Positions 53,643 through 61,135 of a stretch of DNA of 64,000 bases are shown piece by piece. Positions within the stretch are counted from its first letter, which is position 1; the number at the start of each line of letters is the position of its first letter. Under the pieces are notes generated by a model, which was not told the DNA's origin, made no database searches, and worked only from the letters and a program-made list of their open reading frames with translations. Made by a program: the position numbers and the translations under genes. Source of the DNA: an uncultured Bacteroides sp. (lineage in GTDB: Bacteria > Bacteroidota > Bacteroidia > Bacteroidales > UBA932). The stretch lies in the NCBI GenBank assembly GCA_945874355.1, contig CAMCGB010000009.1:1-64000 (forward strand), read 5' to 3'.

Positions 53643-53716
53643 CGGGATGTGGCGCAGTTGGCTAGCGCACCACGTTAGGGACGTGGGGGTCGTCTGTTCG
53701 AGTCAGATCATCCCGA
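53643..53716 (+). tRNA. tRNA-Pro-like, anticodon AGG
   Basis: A 74-nt cloverleaf: acceptor CGGGATG/CATCCCG with discriminator A, D arm GCGC/GCGC, anticodon stem CCACG/CGTGG around loop TTAGGGA (anticodon AGG), variable GGGTC, T arm GTCTG/CAGAT around TTCGAGT. CCA is not encoded. The C1-G72 pair, A73 and G37 fit tRNA-Pro. Position 34 is A where U, G or C is expected in most bacterial tRNA-Pro. A -7 box precedes it and a terminator follows, so it looks like an independent transcription unit. Confidence 0.88.
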
Positions 53717-53725
53717 CAGAGTTTC

Positions 53726-53765
53726 AAAAGAGCTTCTGCAACCGCAGAGGCTCTTTTCTTTTTCC
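53726..53765 (+). terminator. Intrinsic terminator of tRNA-Pro
   Basis: AAAAGAGC and TCTGC pair with GCAGA and GCTCTTTT around an AACC loop, with one bulged mismatch, followed by CTTTTTCC. It begins 9 bp after the tRNA. Confidence 0.88.
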
Positions 53766-54158
53766 TGCCGCAAACCATTCATTACCTCGGCCTACCCCAT
53801 CTCTACAGCCGCCCTTGCTCGCTTGCGCTTCACTCCCCTTCTGCAAACCGTTCCCTACAATGTTTCAGGCCCGCCCACTCGCCTTCGCTTCCGCCTTTTT
53901 CCTCTGCGGTTTTCCTCACCCTCCGGTTCGCGAGCACTTCTGCCCCTTTCCCACTCCCGTTCACCTCGGACCATCTATCTACATCAACGGCTTCGGCCCT
54001 CACGCTGCCATCAATCGCGTCGCCATCATCCCCTCCCTCGACCACTTTGGCACCACCCCTCCCTCACCATCTTCAGCCTCTGGTGCTCACGACATCTTCG
54101 GACCCCTCGTTCCATATACTATTCTCGTCACGGCTCATTGCTATCTTTACCGGTAGGG
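53766..54158. other. Pyrimidine-rich non-coding stretch
   Basis: About 390 bp follow the tRNA-Pro terminator with no gene I can support. The plus strand is strikingly C/T-rich (for example CCCTTTCCCACTCCC), with few purine runs. Short frames exist on both strands, but they lack starts, domains or normal codon use. It may be decayed or acquired DNA; no repeat units are obvious in it. Confidence 0.6.
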
Positions 54159-54244
54159 ATTTTAGCAATTTAAGGGCTGATTTTTGCCATTTTGTTGATT
54201 TTTAAGCCATTTTAGCAATTTCAGGGCCTTATTTTGCTATTTTG
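54159..54244. repeat. Two AT-rich direct repeats of about 36 bp
   Basis: ATTTTAGCAATTT.AGGGC followed by a TTTTGC.ATTTTG end occurs at 54159-54194 and again at 54209-54244, six differences apart. A TTTTGTTGATTTTTAAG-like spacer lies between. It borders the orphan IS end. Confidence 0.6.
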
Positions 54245-54289
54245 GAGTATACTCGCAGAGGAAGATGGGGATGAGCAGCAGAGCGGTGT

Positions 54290-54483
54290 CACCGCAGCCG
54301 GAATATATGATCTCCGGCTGCTACGGCTACAGCTGCGGGGAGCTATGGAGGGCTCTCCTCGCTGTGGCCGTTGCTTGGGAACTCTAAAAAATATAGTTAT
54401 ATTTGAATTGCAGTTCAAAAAATAGGACGGATAATCGTCAAAACAAGTAAGGTAAAACCGTCCAAACTTTGGGGTTCACATCA
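54290..54483 (+). mobile_element. Orphan 3' end of the IS3 element (194 bp)
   Basis: This segment is the inverted copy of 291-484, the complete non-coding end of the intact IS, with about four mismatches in 194 bp. It starts one base before the point corresponding to the OrfB stop codon and ends at the exact IS terminus. AAT then follows (54484-54486), the same target bases as at the intact copy. No transposase remnant precedes it and no opposite IS end was found nearby. It could be a deletion remnant or the end of a different element that shares this terminus. Confidence 0.8.
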
Positions 54484-54563
54484 AATTGTCTTCACCGAGC
54501 GGATTTAAAATGCTAACTCATTGATAATCAATAATAGCGGTCGCGGGGTGAATTTCACGAAGG
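54484..54563. repeat. Dispersed palindromic repeat, second copy of 1967-2043
   Basis: It starts at the IS terminus with AATTGTCTTCACCGAGCGG and ends GGTGAATTTCACGAAGG. It is in the same orientation as the copy at 1967 and differs by about ten bases. Confidence 0.72.
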
Positions 54564-54638
54564 TCGGGGTCCCCTCGAGCGACAGAGAAGCGGGGTGAAA
54601 GATTCGGGATGATTGTCATTTCGAGCGGAGCACACATC

Positions 54639-54728
54639 TGTCATTTCGAGCGTAGCCGATAAATCTATTAAATATCAGCCTTTTATCTAGATTTCTCCAC
54701 TCGGCCTTCGGCCTCGGTCGAAATGACA
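54639..54728. repeat. MITE-like palindrome with TGTCATTTCGA ends
   Basis: The arms TGTCATTTCGA (54639) and TCGAAATGACA (ending 54728) are perfect inverted repeats, with a second inner pair AAATCTA/TAGATTT and a CGGCCTTCGGCC hairpin near the right end. Another TGTCATTTCGAG lies at about 54614, and TCGAAATGAC repeats at 54746. Similar TCATTTCGAG-type repeats are common intergenic elements in Bacteroidota genomes. Confidence 0.65.
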
Positions 54729-54776
54729 GGGGGCGCTTCGCTTGGTCGAAATGACAGAGGGAAGGCGCTGCGAGGA

Positions 54777-54867
54777 CAGCCAGGCTGCCCATTTCGAACG
54801 GGACTTTGCAAGCGCAATACGAGCGTAAGCGAGCAAAAGCGGTCCCTGAGAAAGGGCAGCCTGGCTG
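54777..54867. repeat. REP-like palindrome, second copy of the 2048-2167 core
   Basis: Perfect 14-bp arms CAGCCAGGCTGCCC/GGGCAGCCTGGCTG flank a core nearly identical to 2085-2136 (GGGACTTTGCAAGCGCAA through GCGGTCCCTGAG). It lies 17 bp beyond the trmB stop and may double as its transcription stop. Confidence 0.68.
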
Positions 54868-54884
54868 AAGCAGCGCAGGGATGG

Positions 54885-55730
54885 CTACTGTTTGGAGTGG
54901 AGCTTCTGGCGGCGGGTCTCGGCGCTGTCGCGGCCGAAAAGAAGCCGCGCGCCCTCGCGGCTGCGCCAATACTGCGCATCAAAATCCTCTTCCGACGGAT
55001 GCACAAAAGCCCCGTCGTGGTCAAGAGCGAAACAAAGATAATTGATATTGTAGCCCTGGGCGCGGAACATACTCTCATAGAAAGTCTGCACCTCATAGAC
55101 CTCAGCCCCAACTACCCCACACGCCGCAGCAAGCCCCTCGGGCGAATACAAATCCTCAGTACAGCAAAGCACAGGCAAAGAATTCACCTTGCACACAGCC
55201 TTCGTGTACTCGTGAAGAAAACGAGAATCAGTCTTCAGGTGCACCTTCCCGCCCGGAGCAAGAAAAGAGCGGTAACGCTCCAGAAAAACCGGCGAAGACA
55301 GACGCGAATTCTCACTCTTGAACTGGGGATCGGAAAAAGTCAGCCAAATCTCACTGACCTCGGAAGGAGCGAAAAAAGCAGTTATAAACTCCACCTTAGT
55401 CCGCAAAAATGCAGCATTCGGCACCTTATGCTCCGTCACATACTTCGCGCCCTTCCAAAGCCTCGCCCCCTTGATATCCACACCCACATAATTGGCTTCG
55501 GGCCTCCTCAGGGCCAGATCGACCGTATACTCCCCCTTCCCGCAACCAAGCTCCAGAACCAGCGGCGAAGAAGGCAAAGAAGAAGGGAACATAGTCCCGC
55601 GCCACTGACCCTTGATGGGATGAGAGGCAAGGCGGGCATATCCATCCTTCAGAAGAGGCTGGCAATCAGGCTGAAGAAGACAGGCAAAAGTCTCATTCTC
55701 AGCAAATTTACGAAGCTTATCGTGTCCCAT
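54885..55730 (-). CDS. trmB: tRNA (guanine-N7)-methyltransferase
   Basis: TrmB methylates G46 in the variable loop of tRNAs. The 281 residues have the SAM-binding motif LVLELGCGKGEYTVDLALR (about residues 57-75), then YVGVDIKGARLWKGAKY and VSEIWLTFSDPQFK, where the family usually has a conserved FPDPW. LKTDSRFLHEY and YNINYLCFAL follow. It is somewhat longer than the common 220-240 residues, with an N-terminal extension of about 50. Its start overlaps the gldH stop by 14 bp, ending a run of overlapping genes. Confidence 0.93.
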   Translation of the reverse strand: MGHDKLRKFAENETFACLLQPDCQPLLKDGYARLASHPIKGQWRGTMFPSSLPSSPLVLELGCGKGEYTVDLALRRPEANYVGVDIKGARLWKGAKYVTEHKVPNAAFLRTKVEFITAFFAPSEVSEIWLTFSDPQFKSENSRLSSPVFLERYRSFLAPGGKVHLKTDSRFLHEYTKAVCKVNSLPVLCCTEDLYSPEGLAAACGVVGAEVYEVQTFYESMFRAQGYNINYLCFALDHDGAFVHPSEEDFDAQYWRSREGARLLFGRDSAETRRQKLHSKQ

Positions 55731-56148
55731 CGTCGCGTTTTGTACAAATTACTCCAAGTCCGCTCAGGCGCCCCCGCTCAACCGAAGGCTTAAGGCTCAA
55801 TATCCACGCCCCGCTCTGCGAACCCGGCCGCATGGAGCTGCGATACAGTTCCCTGCTGCCCTTACGTTCAACATCCTTCATATAGACAGTCTCTGAGAAA
55901 CTCTGTCCGTCGGGCGCAATCCAGCGCGCGAGCAGCTCCAGATTCTCCACCCTCCCCTTTTGTGCCGAACTGTAAATGCTCACATCATAGACCGCGAGAC
56001 TGTCGCTCATATCAAGATGGAACACATACACCCCTTCCGAGGCGCACTTGTCCTCGCGCACAAACTGATAAGAACTCAGCGGCTCGCTGCAGGAATACAG
56101 CAAGACGCTGATAATCAGACACAAGAAGAGCGGATAACGGAGTCTCAT
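55717..56148 (-). CDS. gldH: GldH-like lipoprotein
   Basis: The 143-residue protein has a lipobox signal peptide (IISVLLYSCSEPLSS, Cys near 20). It matches the gliding motility lipoprotein GldH family: YVFHLDMSDSLAVYDVSIY, then a segment of short beta strands, and GAWILSLKP near the end. In flavobacteria GldH is needed for gliding, but homologues occur in non-gliding Bacteroidales, where the role is unknown. Neighbours holB, ricT and gldH keep the order seen in flavobacteria. It overlaps ricT by 4 bp. Confidence 0.8.
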   Translation of the reverse strand: MRLRYPLFLCLIISVLLYSCSEPLSSYQFVREDKCASEGVYVFHLDMSDSLAVYDVSIYSSAQKGRVENLELLARWIAPDGQSFSETVYMKDVERKGSRELYRSSMRPGSQSGAWILSLKPSVERGRLSGLGVICTKRDDGTR

Positions 56149-57305
56149 CGGGTCGGCTTTCCTTTCGGCCCCTTTGACTGGCGGTTATTCTTCTTGCGGC
56201 TCTTCTTGCGCTTAGGAGCATCGAAACGGCTGATACTGTCGTCCCCGACCGCAGAAATGAACTCAGGAGAAGCAGGCTCCGGCTCAGTCTTCAGCGACTC
56301 GGGCTTAAGCCCATTGCGGTTCATCTTGATGATTTCCCTGACCTCGGAAGCGTCCAGAGGATACAGGTTGGCATCGGAGCCCTTATCGTAGGAGAAATAC
56401 ATCACCTCCCTAAGGATGTCAGTCTTACGCAGATACGCAAGCCCATCCTCGAACTCGAGAGGCTCGCTGACCTTGGGGATACGGCTCTGGGCATCCATAT
56501 ATGTGGCCACCTCGTAGTTCAGGCAGCACTTCAGCTTGCCGCACTGACCGGCCAGCTTCTGCGGATTGAGCGAGAGGTCCTGGCAGCGGGCTGCAGAAGT
56601 CGAGATGCTCTGGAAAGAAGAGATATAGTTGGCGCAGCAAAGCTCCCTGCCGCAGATCCCGAGACCGCCTATCAGACCAGCCTCCTGACGGGCGCCTATC
56701 TGCTTCATTTCTATGCGGATACGAAACTCTTCGGCGAACACCTTGATGAGCTGGCGGAAATCCACCCTCCCGTCGGCGATGTAATAGAAAATCGCCTTTG
56801 TGCCGTCGCCCTGGAACTCCACATCGCCTATCTTCATCTCGAGACCCATCTCTGCGGCTATGCTGCGGGCCTTGATCATAGTATCCTGCTCGCGCGCAAT
56901 GGCTTCCTGCCAGCGCTCAATGTCGCTCTGACGGGCCTTGCGGTATATCTTTTTGAACTCGGTATGCTCCGGATCCAGCCCCTTGCACTTCATCTGGCGC
57001 CCGACGATAGGCCCTTCCAGGGTCACTATGCCCAGATCCGTACCCTGCGTCGCCTCGACCATCACTAAGTCGCCGAGCCTGATATTCTGGGGCGAATCAT
57101 TGATATAGAAGCCCTTGCGGGTATTCTTGAAACGGACCTCATAAAGGCCCTTGTAGCTTCCGTCCTGCGCATCCTTGAGGAAGTTGTAGTCGCCCAGCTT
57201 GCAGCAGCCCGCACGGTAAGTGCAGACGCTCTCGCCGCTCTGGGAGTCGTGGGTCACGACGCAGCCACGGAAACAATCGTATTGTATGCTTTCGTTATTC
57301 ATCAC
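56145..57305 (-). CDS. ricT: PSP1-domain regulatory protein RicT
   Basis: The 386-residue protein has the PSP1 C-terminal domain signature (about residues 130-270) with the Cys-rich part LGICGRELCCANYISSF and GQCGKLKCCLNYE. In Bacillus subtilis, RicT (YaaT) forms an iron-sulfur complex with RicA and RicF that assists RNase Y-dependent RNA maturation. The Bacteroidota function is less clear. The C-terminus is basic and disordered (KRKKSRKKNNRQSKG). It shares one base with holB and overlaps gldH by 4 bp. Confidence 0.92.
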   Translation of the reverse strand: MMNNESIQYDCFRGCVVTHDSQSGESVCTYRAGCCKLGDYNFLKDAQDGSYKGLYEVRFKNTRKGFYINDSPQNIRLGDLVMVEATQGTDLGIVTLEGPIVGRQMKCKGLDPEHTEFKKIYRKARQSDIERWQEAIAREQDTMIKARSIAAEMGLEMKIGDVEFQGDGTKAIFYYIADGRVDFRQLIKVFAEEFRIRIEMKQIGARQEAGLIGGLGICGRELCCANYISSFQSISTSAARCQDLSLNPQKLAGQCGKLKCCLNYEVATYMDAQSRIPKVSEPLEFEDGLAYLRKTDILREVMYFSYDKGSDANLYPLDASEVREIIKMNRNGLKPESLKTEPEPASPEFISAVGDDSISRFDAPKRKKSRKKNNRQSKGPKGKPTR

Positions 57306-58288
57306 TAAATCAAGCTATATAGTTTATTCACCAGGTCGGTGAACATAATTTTCAAATTCACATTGAGCTCCATACGGGAGTATGTCATATCAAGGCACGA
57401 GAGCGCCTTGCGGGGGAATGACTTCGGAAGAGCGGCGGCGCGGCGCCCATCTTGGGCATCTGAGCCTTCAGAAAGTCCCTGACCTGCAAGGAAAAGGGAG
57501 CGTAGGCGGAAAGCGGCGTAGCGCACAAAAGCCCTGGCCAAATCGCGCGAAGGCAGAGCGGAAAGGGACTCAGCCACATCGAGGGCGGCCAGATGGTCCC
57601 TCGAGCACAGAGCGTCGATAAGGCTGTCGTACAGCTCAGGAGAAGGGAAAGACTCGACGCCGTAGTCGTCCGGGCGCATCTTCTCCAGCTCGATATGCTG
57701 GCAGCGCGAAGAAATGGTCGAAAGCACCTTCTCCCTTTTGTGTACGATGAAAAGGAAAAGGGTCTTTGCCGGCGGCTCTTCGATGATTTTCAGAAGCCTG
57801 TTGGCGGCCTCGGCATTCATCATCTCGGGAAGATACACTATGACAGAGCGGTAGCCGCCCTCCAGGGCCCCGAGACTCAGCACAGAGAGCAGACGCTTCG
57901 CCTCATCGACCGCTATCATCTGCTTCTTAGACTCCAGCTTGAGCTGCGAGGAGAGCTGGGCTGAAGTAAAAAAAGGATTGGAAGCGAAAAGCTCCCTGAA
58001 CGAAGCCATATACTGCTCCGACAGGGTGGAAGAAGCAGTAGGGAAGATAATGTGCACATCAGGATGTATGAGCTTCGAAATCCTGTTGCACGAAGGACAG
58101 GAAGCGCAGGAATCAGCCGCACTCCTGTCCGGGCAATACAGATACTGGAGGAAGGCTATGCACAGGCTGAAAGCCTGCCCGCCATCCTCGTCGTGGAACA
58201 TCAGGGCGTGGGGCACCTTCTGCTCCCTAACCATAGAAAGCAGCGCCGCCTTCACCCGGGCGTTCCCCTGTATCTGCGAAAATGTCAT
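57305..58288 (-). CDS. holB: DNA polymerase III subunit delta'
   Basis: This clamp-loader component helps place the sliding clamp. The 327 residues show the N-terminal AAA+ module (MTFSQIQGNARVKAALLSMV, PHALMFHDEDGGQAFS). A zinc knuckle follows, CPDRSAADSCASCPSC. The family's degenerate P-loop and the SRC sensor TISSRCQHIEL are present. The IIEEPPAKTLF motif is typical of DnaX/HolB proteins. It overlaps the polyprenyl synthase end by 4 bp. Confidence 0.9.
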   Translation of the reverse strand: MTFSQIQGNARVKAALLSMVREQKVPHALMFHDEDGGQAFSLCIAFLQYLYCPDRSAADSCASCPSCNRISKLIHPDVHIIFPTASSTLSEQYMASFRELFASNPFFTSAQLSSQLKLESKKQMIAVDEAKRLLSVLSLGALEGGYRSVIVYLPEMMNAEAANRLLKIIEEPPAKTLFLFIVHKREKVLSTISSRCQHIELEKMRPDDYGVESFPSPELYDSLIDALCSRDHLAALDVAESLSALPSRDLARAFVRYAAFRLRSLFLAGQGLSEGSDAQDGRRAAALPKSFPRKALSCLDMTYSRMELNVNLKIMFTDLVNKLYSLI

Positions 58289-59253
58289 ATCTGTCTGAAT
58301 GAATTGAATCTGGCAATATAGGCAAGGTAGCTCTTCGAAATGGAGTCCTCAAAAGCGTCGAGCGCACTGACTGCATTGTCGATATGCTCTTCGAGACGGC
58401 TCTTAGCATATTCCAGGCCCCCGTTCTCAAGAACAAAGTTGTGGAGGATGGAGATATTCTCCGGCTTGCTATTCACCTCGAGAAGCAAGGAGCGGTAGCG
58501 GCTCTCGTCGGGGCAGTTCTTCAAAGCCCCAAGCAGGGGAAGGGTAATCTTCTTCTCCTTCAGGTCCACTCCTGTAGGCTTGCCGAGCGTGCTGGTGCCG
58601 TCGTAGTCGAGTATGTCGTCCTTGATCTGGAAAGCCAGGCCGAGACTCGTGGCATACGACACTGCGGCGCGGAAAAGCCTCTCGCAGGCATCCACGCTGC
58701 TGGCTGCCGCAGCTCCCGCCACCCTGAACAGGGTCGCCGTCTTGCAGCTTATGATTCTGAAATAGTCTTCCTCCTGGGTATCAGCGCTGGAGGCCTTCTC
58801 CATCTGGAGCAGTTCACCCTGCGCGAGGTCCGTCAGGCAGGACGAGAAATACTTCACGACCTTGTTGTAGTGAGCGGTGTCGAGCACCATTTCCACGGCT
58901 CTGGCCAGCCAGAAGTCACCCACCAGCACCGCGGCCGAAGGCCCCAGAAGGGCGCTCACAGTGGGAGTTCCGCGCCTTTGGGGACTCTCGTCAGCCACAT
59001 CGTCGTGCATAAGGGTGGCATTGTGCAGAAGCTCGATTGCCGCGGCATATTTGAGAGAGTCTTCATTGCCTCCGCCCATAGCCCTGGAGAGCAGAAGGCA
59101 GATCATGGGCCGCAGCATCTTGCCCGAATGCGAGAGCACGGCGAGATTGGTGTCGTCAAGCAGCTTAACATCGGTCGAGAGTGCCCCTCGCAGAAGCTCA
59201 TTCACCCTGGCCCAATCGTCCCCCAAAAAATCAATTATCTCTTTTGCGCTCAC
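58285..59253 (-). CDS. Polyprenyl diphosphate synthase, copy 2
   Basis: A 322-residue trans-prenyltransferase. The first Asp-rich motif is ATLMHDDVADESPQRRG (about residue 83), the second LAFQIKDDILDYDGTSTLGKP. GKMLRPMICLLL near the start and the C-terminal YLAYIARF are also seen. It is closest in style to octaprenyl/heptaprenyl synthases (IspB-like), which make quinone side chains; chain length is not provable from sequence. It overlaps the LOG gene and holB by 4 bp at each end. Together with the paralogue at 28932 the window encodes two such enzymes. Confidence 0.9.
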   Translation of the reverse strand: MSAKEIIDFLGDDWARVNELLRGALSTDVKLLDDTNLAVLSHSGKMLRPMICLLLSRAMGGGNEDSLKYAAAIELLHNATLMHDDVADESPQRRGTPTVSALLGPSAAVLVGDFWLARAVEMVLDTAHYNKVVKYFSSCLTDLAQGELLQMEKASSADTQEEDYFRIISCKTATLFRVAGAAAASSVDACERLFRAAVSYATSLGLAFQIKDDILDYDGTSTLGKPTGVDLKEKKITLPLLGALKNCPDESRYRSLLLEVNSKPENISILHNFVLENGGLEYAKSRLEEHIDNAVSALDAFEDSISKSYLAYIARFNSFRQI

Positions 59254-59780
59254 AGCAATTCCTCCAGTTCAGGGATTGAAGTCGGGAAATGGATCAGGGA
59301 GCGGGACGAGGCGTCGAGCATACCGGTGCGGACATACTCGTCCAGCTGGGCCTTGAAGGGCTCATAGAAGCCTTCCATATTGAAGGCTATGACCTTGCCG
59401 CCGTATATGCCCATCTTTGCAAGGCAGTAGGTTTCAGCAAGTTCGTCCAGAGTGCCTATGCCGCCGGGAAGAGCTATGGCAAGGCTCGTTCCCTCCCTCA
59501 TCGCATCCTTGCGGGAAGACATCCTCTCGGTCCAGATGCACTCCGAAAGCAGAGGGTTCTCCAGACCCTTCATAAAGCGGGGAAGCACCCCTATCACACG
59601 CACTCCGCACTCGCTTGCCTGCCGGCAGACGACGTCCATTGTGCCCTTCACGGTGCCTCCGCTTACGATATCATATCCAGACAAACAAGCCGCACGGACC
59701 ACTTGCCGTGCAGCTTGATTGTACTTCGGATCTATATCATTGCTGGCGGAACAGAAGATTACCGCCTTTTTATCTGACAT
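59250..59780 (-). CDS. LOG family protein (TIGR00730-type)
   Basis: The 176-residue protein shows the lysine-decarboxylase-like Rossmann motif set of the LOG family: MSSRKDAMREGTSLAIALPGGIGTLDELAE (SRK and PGGxGTxxE). Family members hydrolyse nucleoside 5'-monophosphates such as AMP to the base and ribose 5-phosphate; some act on cytokinin nucleotides. It overlaps the polyprenyl synthase start by 4 bp. Confidence 0.92.
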   Translation of the reverse strand: MSDKKAVIFCSASNDIDPKYNQAARQVVRAACLSGYDIVSGGTVKGTMDVVCRQASECGVRVIGVLPRFMKGLENPLLSECIWTERMSSRKDAMREGTSLAIALPGGIGTLDELAETYCLAKMGIYGGKVIAFNMEGFYEPFKAQLDEYVRTGMLDASSRSLIHFPTSIPELEELL

Positions 59781-59790
59781 ATATTCCTTC

Positions 59791-60438
59791 CTAGAACAGA
59801 ACGGTTACGGTAGCGGCAACTCCGTTGGCATTGTTCAGCTGGATGTTGCCGAGAGAGTTCATCACGTTGTCGAGAGTAGCATCCTGAAGTCCGTAGAGGT
59901 CGCTCAGGGTCCAGAAGTACTTCACGCTCACCTGAAGGTGACGGAAAAGCTCAACACCTGCTCCGATGCCGACACCGTACTCGAGACGGTTCTTTACATT
60001 ATCCCAGGTCTTCTGGCTGTTGGCGGCAGCTGCAATGGCGCTCTTTGTGGTCACTTCATTTGTGATGGCATAACCAACATAAGGCTCTGCGAGAGCATAT
60101 ACCCTTGCAAGAGTACCGAGGCCGAAACCGAGCTGAACCTGTACGGGAACCTCGACAAATCCGGTCTTGAAGTTAAGGGAGGTGCTGGTGAGATCCTCTA
60201 CGTTGAAGTTGCTGCCCTTCACATTGTAGAGCACTGAAGGCTGGATGGCGAGGAGGTTTCCTATGCCAATCTTGTAGGTAAGACCTACGTGATACTGGTT
60301 CACTGCACCGTTAGTAACATCGGCGTAAGCACCGTCCAGAGTAGTGGAAGAAGAGGTGAGACCTGCGCTGATACCGATCTGTGCGCTGGCTGATGCGGCA
60401 ACGAAAAGGGCCGCAATGGCGATGAAAAATTTTTTCAT
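59791..60438 (-). CDS. Outer-membrane beta-barrel protein (OMP_b-brl family)
   Basis: The 215-residue protein begins with a signal peptide (FIAIAALFVAASASAQ). It continues with alternating beta strands (IGISAGLTSS, QYHVGLTYKIGIG, FVEVPVQVQLGFGLG) and closes with VAATVTVLF, as in small porin-like or PorT-type barrels of Bacteroidota. No function can be given. It sits between trxA (17 bp) and the LOG gene (10 bp). Confidence 0.82.
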   Translation of the reverse strand: MKKFFIAIAALFVAASASAQIGISAGLTSSSTTLDGAYADVTNGAVNQYHVGLTYKIGIGNLLAIQPSVLYNVKGSNFNVEDLTSTSLNFKTGFVEVPVQVQLGFGLGTLARVYALAEPYVGYAITNEVTTKSAIAAAANSQKTWDNVKNRLEYGVGIGAGVELFRHLQVSVKYFWTLSDLYGLQDATLDNVMNSLGNIQLNNANGVAATVTVLF

Positions 60439-60455
60439 AACAAAAAGGGTTATTC

Positions 60456-60770
60456 TTAAAGCATTTTGTCTATTCTTGCGCAGATTTCCTGCTTTGACAC
60501 CACGCCCACGGTCCTGTCCACCATCTCTCCGTTCTTGATATAGACAAGGGTGGGGATGTTGCGTATGCCGTACTTCATAGAGATGTCTTCGCAGTCGTCA
60601 ACGTTGCATTTCGCAACGATGGCTTTGCCTTCATACTCTGCCGCAACTTCCTCGACAGTAGGGCCCAGAGCACGGCAGGGGCCGCACCAGGTAGCCCAGA
60701 AATCGATAACTACAGGCTTTCCTGAAGCGAGGATATCTGAAATGTTTGAATCATTGATAACTTGTGCCAT
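60456..60770 (-). CDS. trxA: Thioredoxin
   Basis: A 104-residue thioredoxin with the active site VIDFWATWCGPCRALG at about residues 22-37, the cis-Pro loop NIPTLVYIKNGEMVDR and no signal peptide. It is cytoplasmic and reduces disulfides, with electrons from thioredoxin reductase. It has its own -7 box and starts a run that continues to trmB. Confidence 0.97.
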   Translation of the reverse strand: MAQVINDSNISDILASGKPVVIDFWATWCGPCRALGPTVEEVAAEYEGKAIVAKCNVDDCEDISMKYGIRNIPTLVYIKNGEMVDRTVGVVSKQEICARIDKML

Positions 60771-60790
60771 AATTGATAGATTATAAATAA

Positions 60791-60820
60791 TGAAAAATCC
60801 GCCGCCCCGAAGGACAACGG
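60791..60820 (-). terminator. UUCG-loop hairpin with T tract ahead of trxA
   Basis: On the minus strand CCGTTGTCC/GGGCGGCGG pairs over nine positions, some G-T, around a TTCG loop and is followed by ATTTTTC. It can end transcripts from the RND pump genes. However, the trxA -7 box lies upstream of it, so it also begins the trxA leader. Confidence 0.6.
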
Positions 60821-60823
60821 ATA

Positions 60824-60831
60824 CAAATATA
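60824..60831 (-). promoter_or_regulatory. -7 box for trxA
   Basis: The minus strand reads TATATTTG, an exact TAnnTTTG match, 53 bp upstream of the trxA start. Initiation would fall at the base of the UUCG hairpin. Confidence 0.5.
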
Positions 60832-60839
60832 AGAAAATA

Positions 60840-61133
60840 TTAATAGAAAGTTTCAATATTCCAGACAAATGCCCTCAAACCAAGCAAAGGGGAAGCCTCG
60901 TCCTTGGCTTTCAGGTCCGCGAGGATTTTGTCCACTTTCTCGTCCTTGACCATCACCAGCATGGCGTGGTTCATCTCCGGCCAGGCGTGGTTGCCCAGGT
61001 GGGATGCTCCGTTGAAACTGCCCTTGCCTTCGATATCCTCCCAGCGGGTGTATCCCCTCTGGCCGTTTTCCTTCAGGACTTCCACTATCTCTTCGTTATA
61101 TGCCTGATTGTAGGCTATGAAAATCGCTTTCAT
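60840..61133 (-). CDS. Small PII-like protein, PG0541 transporter-associated family
   Basis: The 97-residue protein (MKAIFIAYNQAYNEEIVEVL) matches the PG0541-type proteins that sit next to RND efflux genes in Bacteroidota. It has a ferredoxin-like, PII-type pattern: two similar beta-alpha-beta halves with AWPEMNHAMLVMVKDEKVDKIL in the second. A longer frame upstream runs through the RND gene and is rejected. It starts 2 bp after the RND stop, so it may sense a small ligand or metal and modulate the pump. Confidence 0.72.
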   Translation of the reverse strand: MKAIFIAYNQAYNEEIVEVLKENGQRGYTRWEDIEGKGSFNGASHLGNHAWPEMNHAMLVMVKDEKVDKILADLKAKDEASPLLGLRAFVWNIETFY

Positions 61134-61135
61134 CT

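Noticed and set aside
53578..54156. A 192-codon plus-strand frame across tRNA-Pro
   Set aside because: It contains the whole tRNA and its terminator and continues into the pyrimidine-rich stretch, with no domain.
54601..54617. A 10-base inverted match (ATCATCCCGA) to the tRNA-Pro 3' end, considered as an attachment site
   Set aside because: It is short, in opposite orientation, has no integrase nearby and ends inside repeats, so chance is more likely than an att site.
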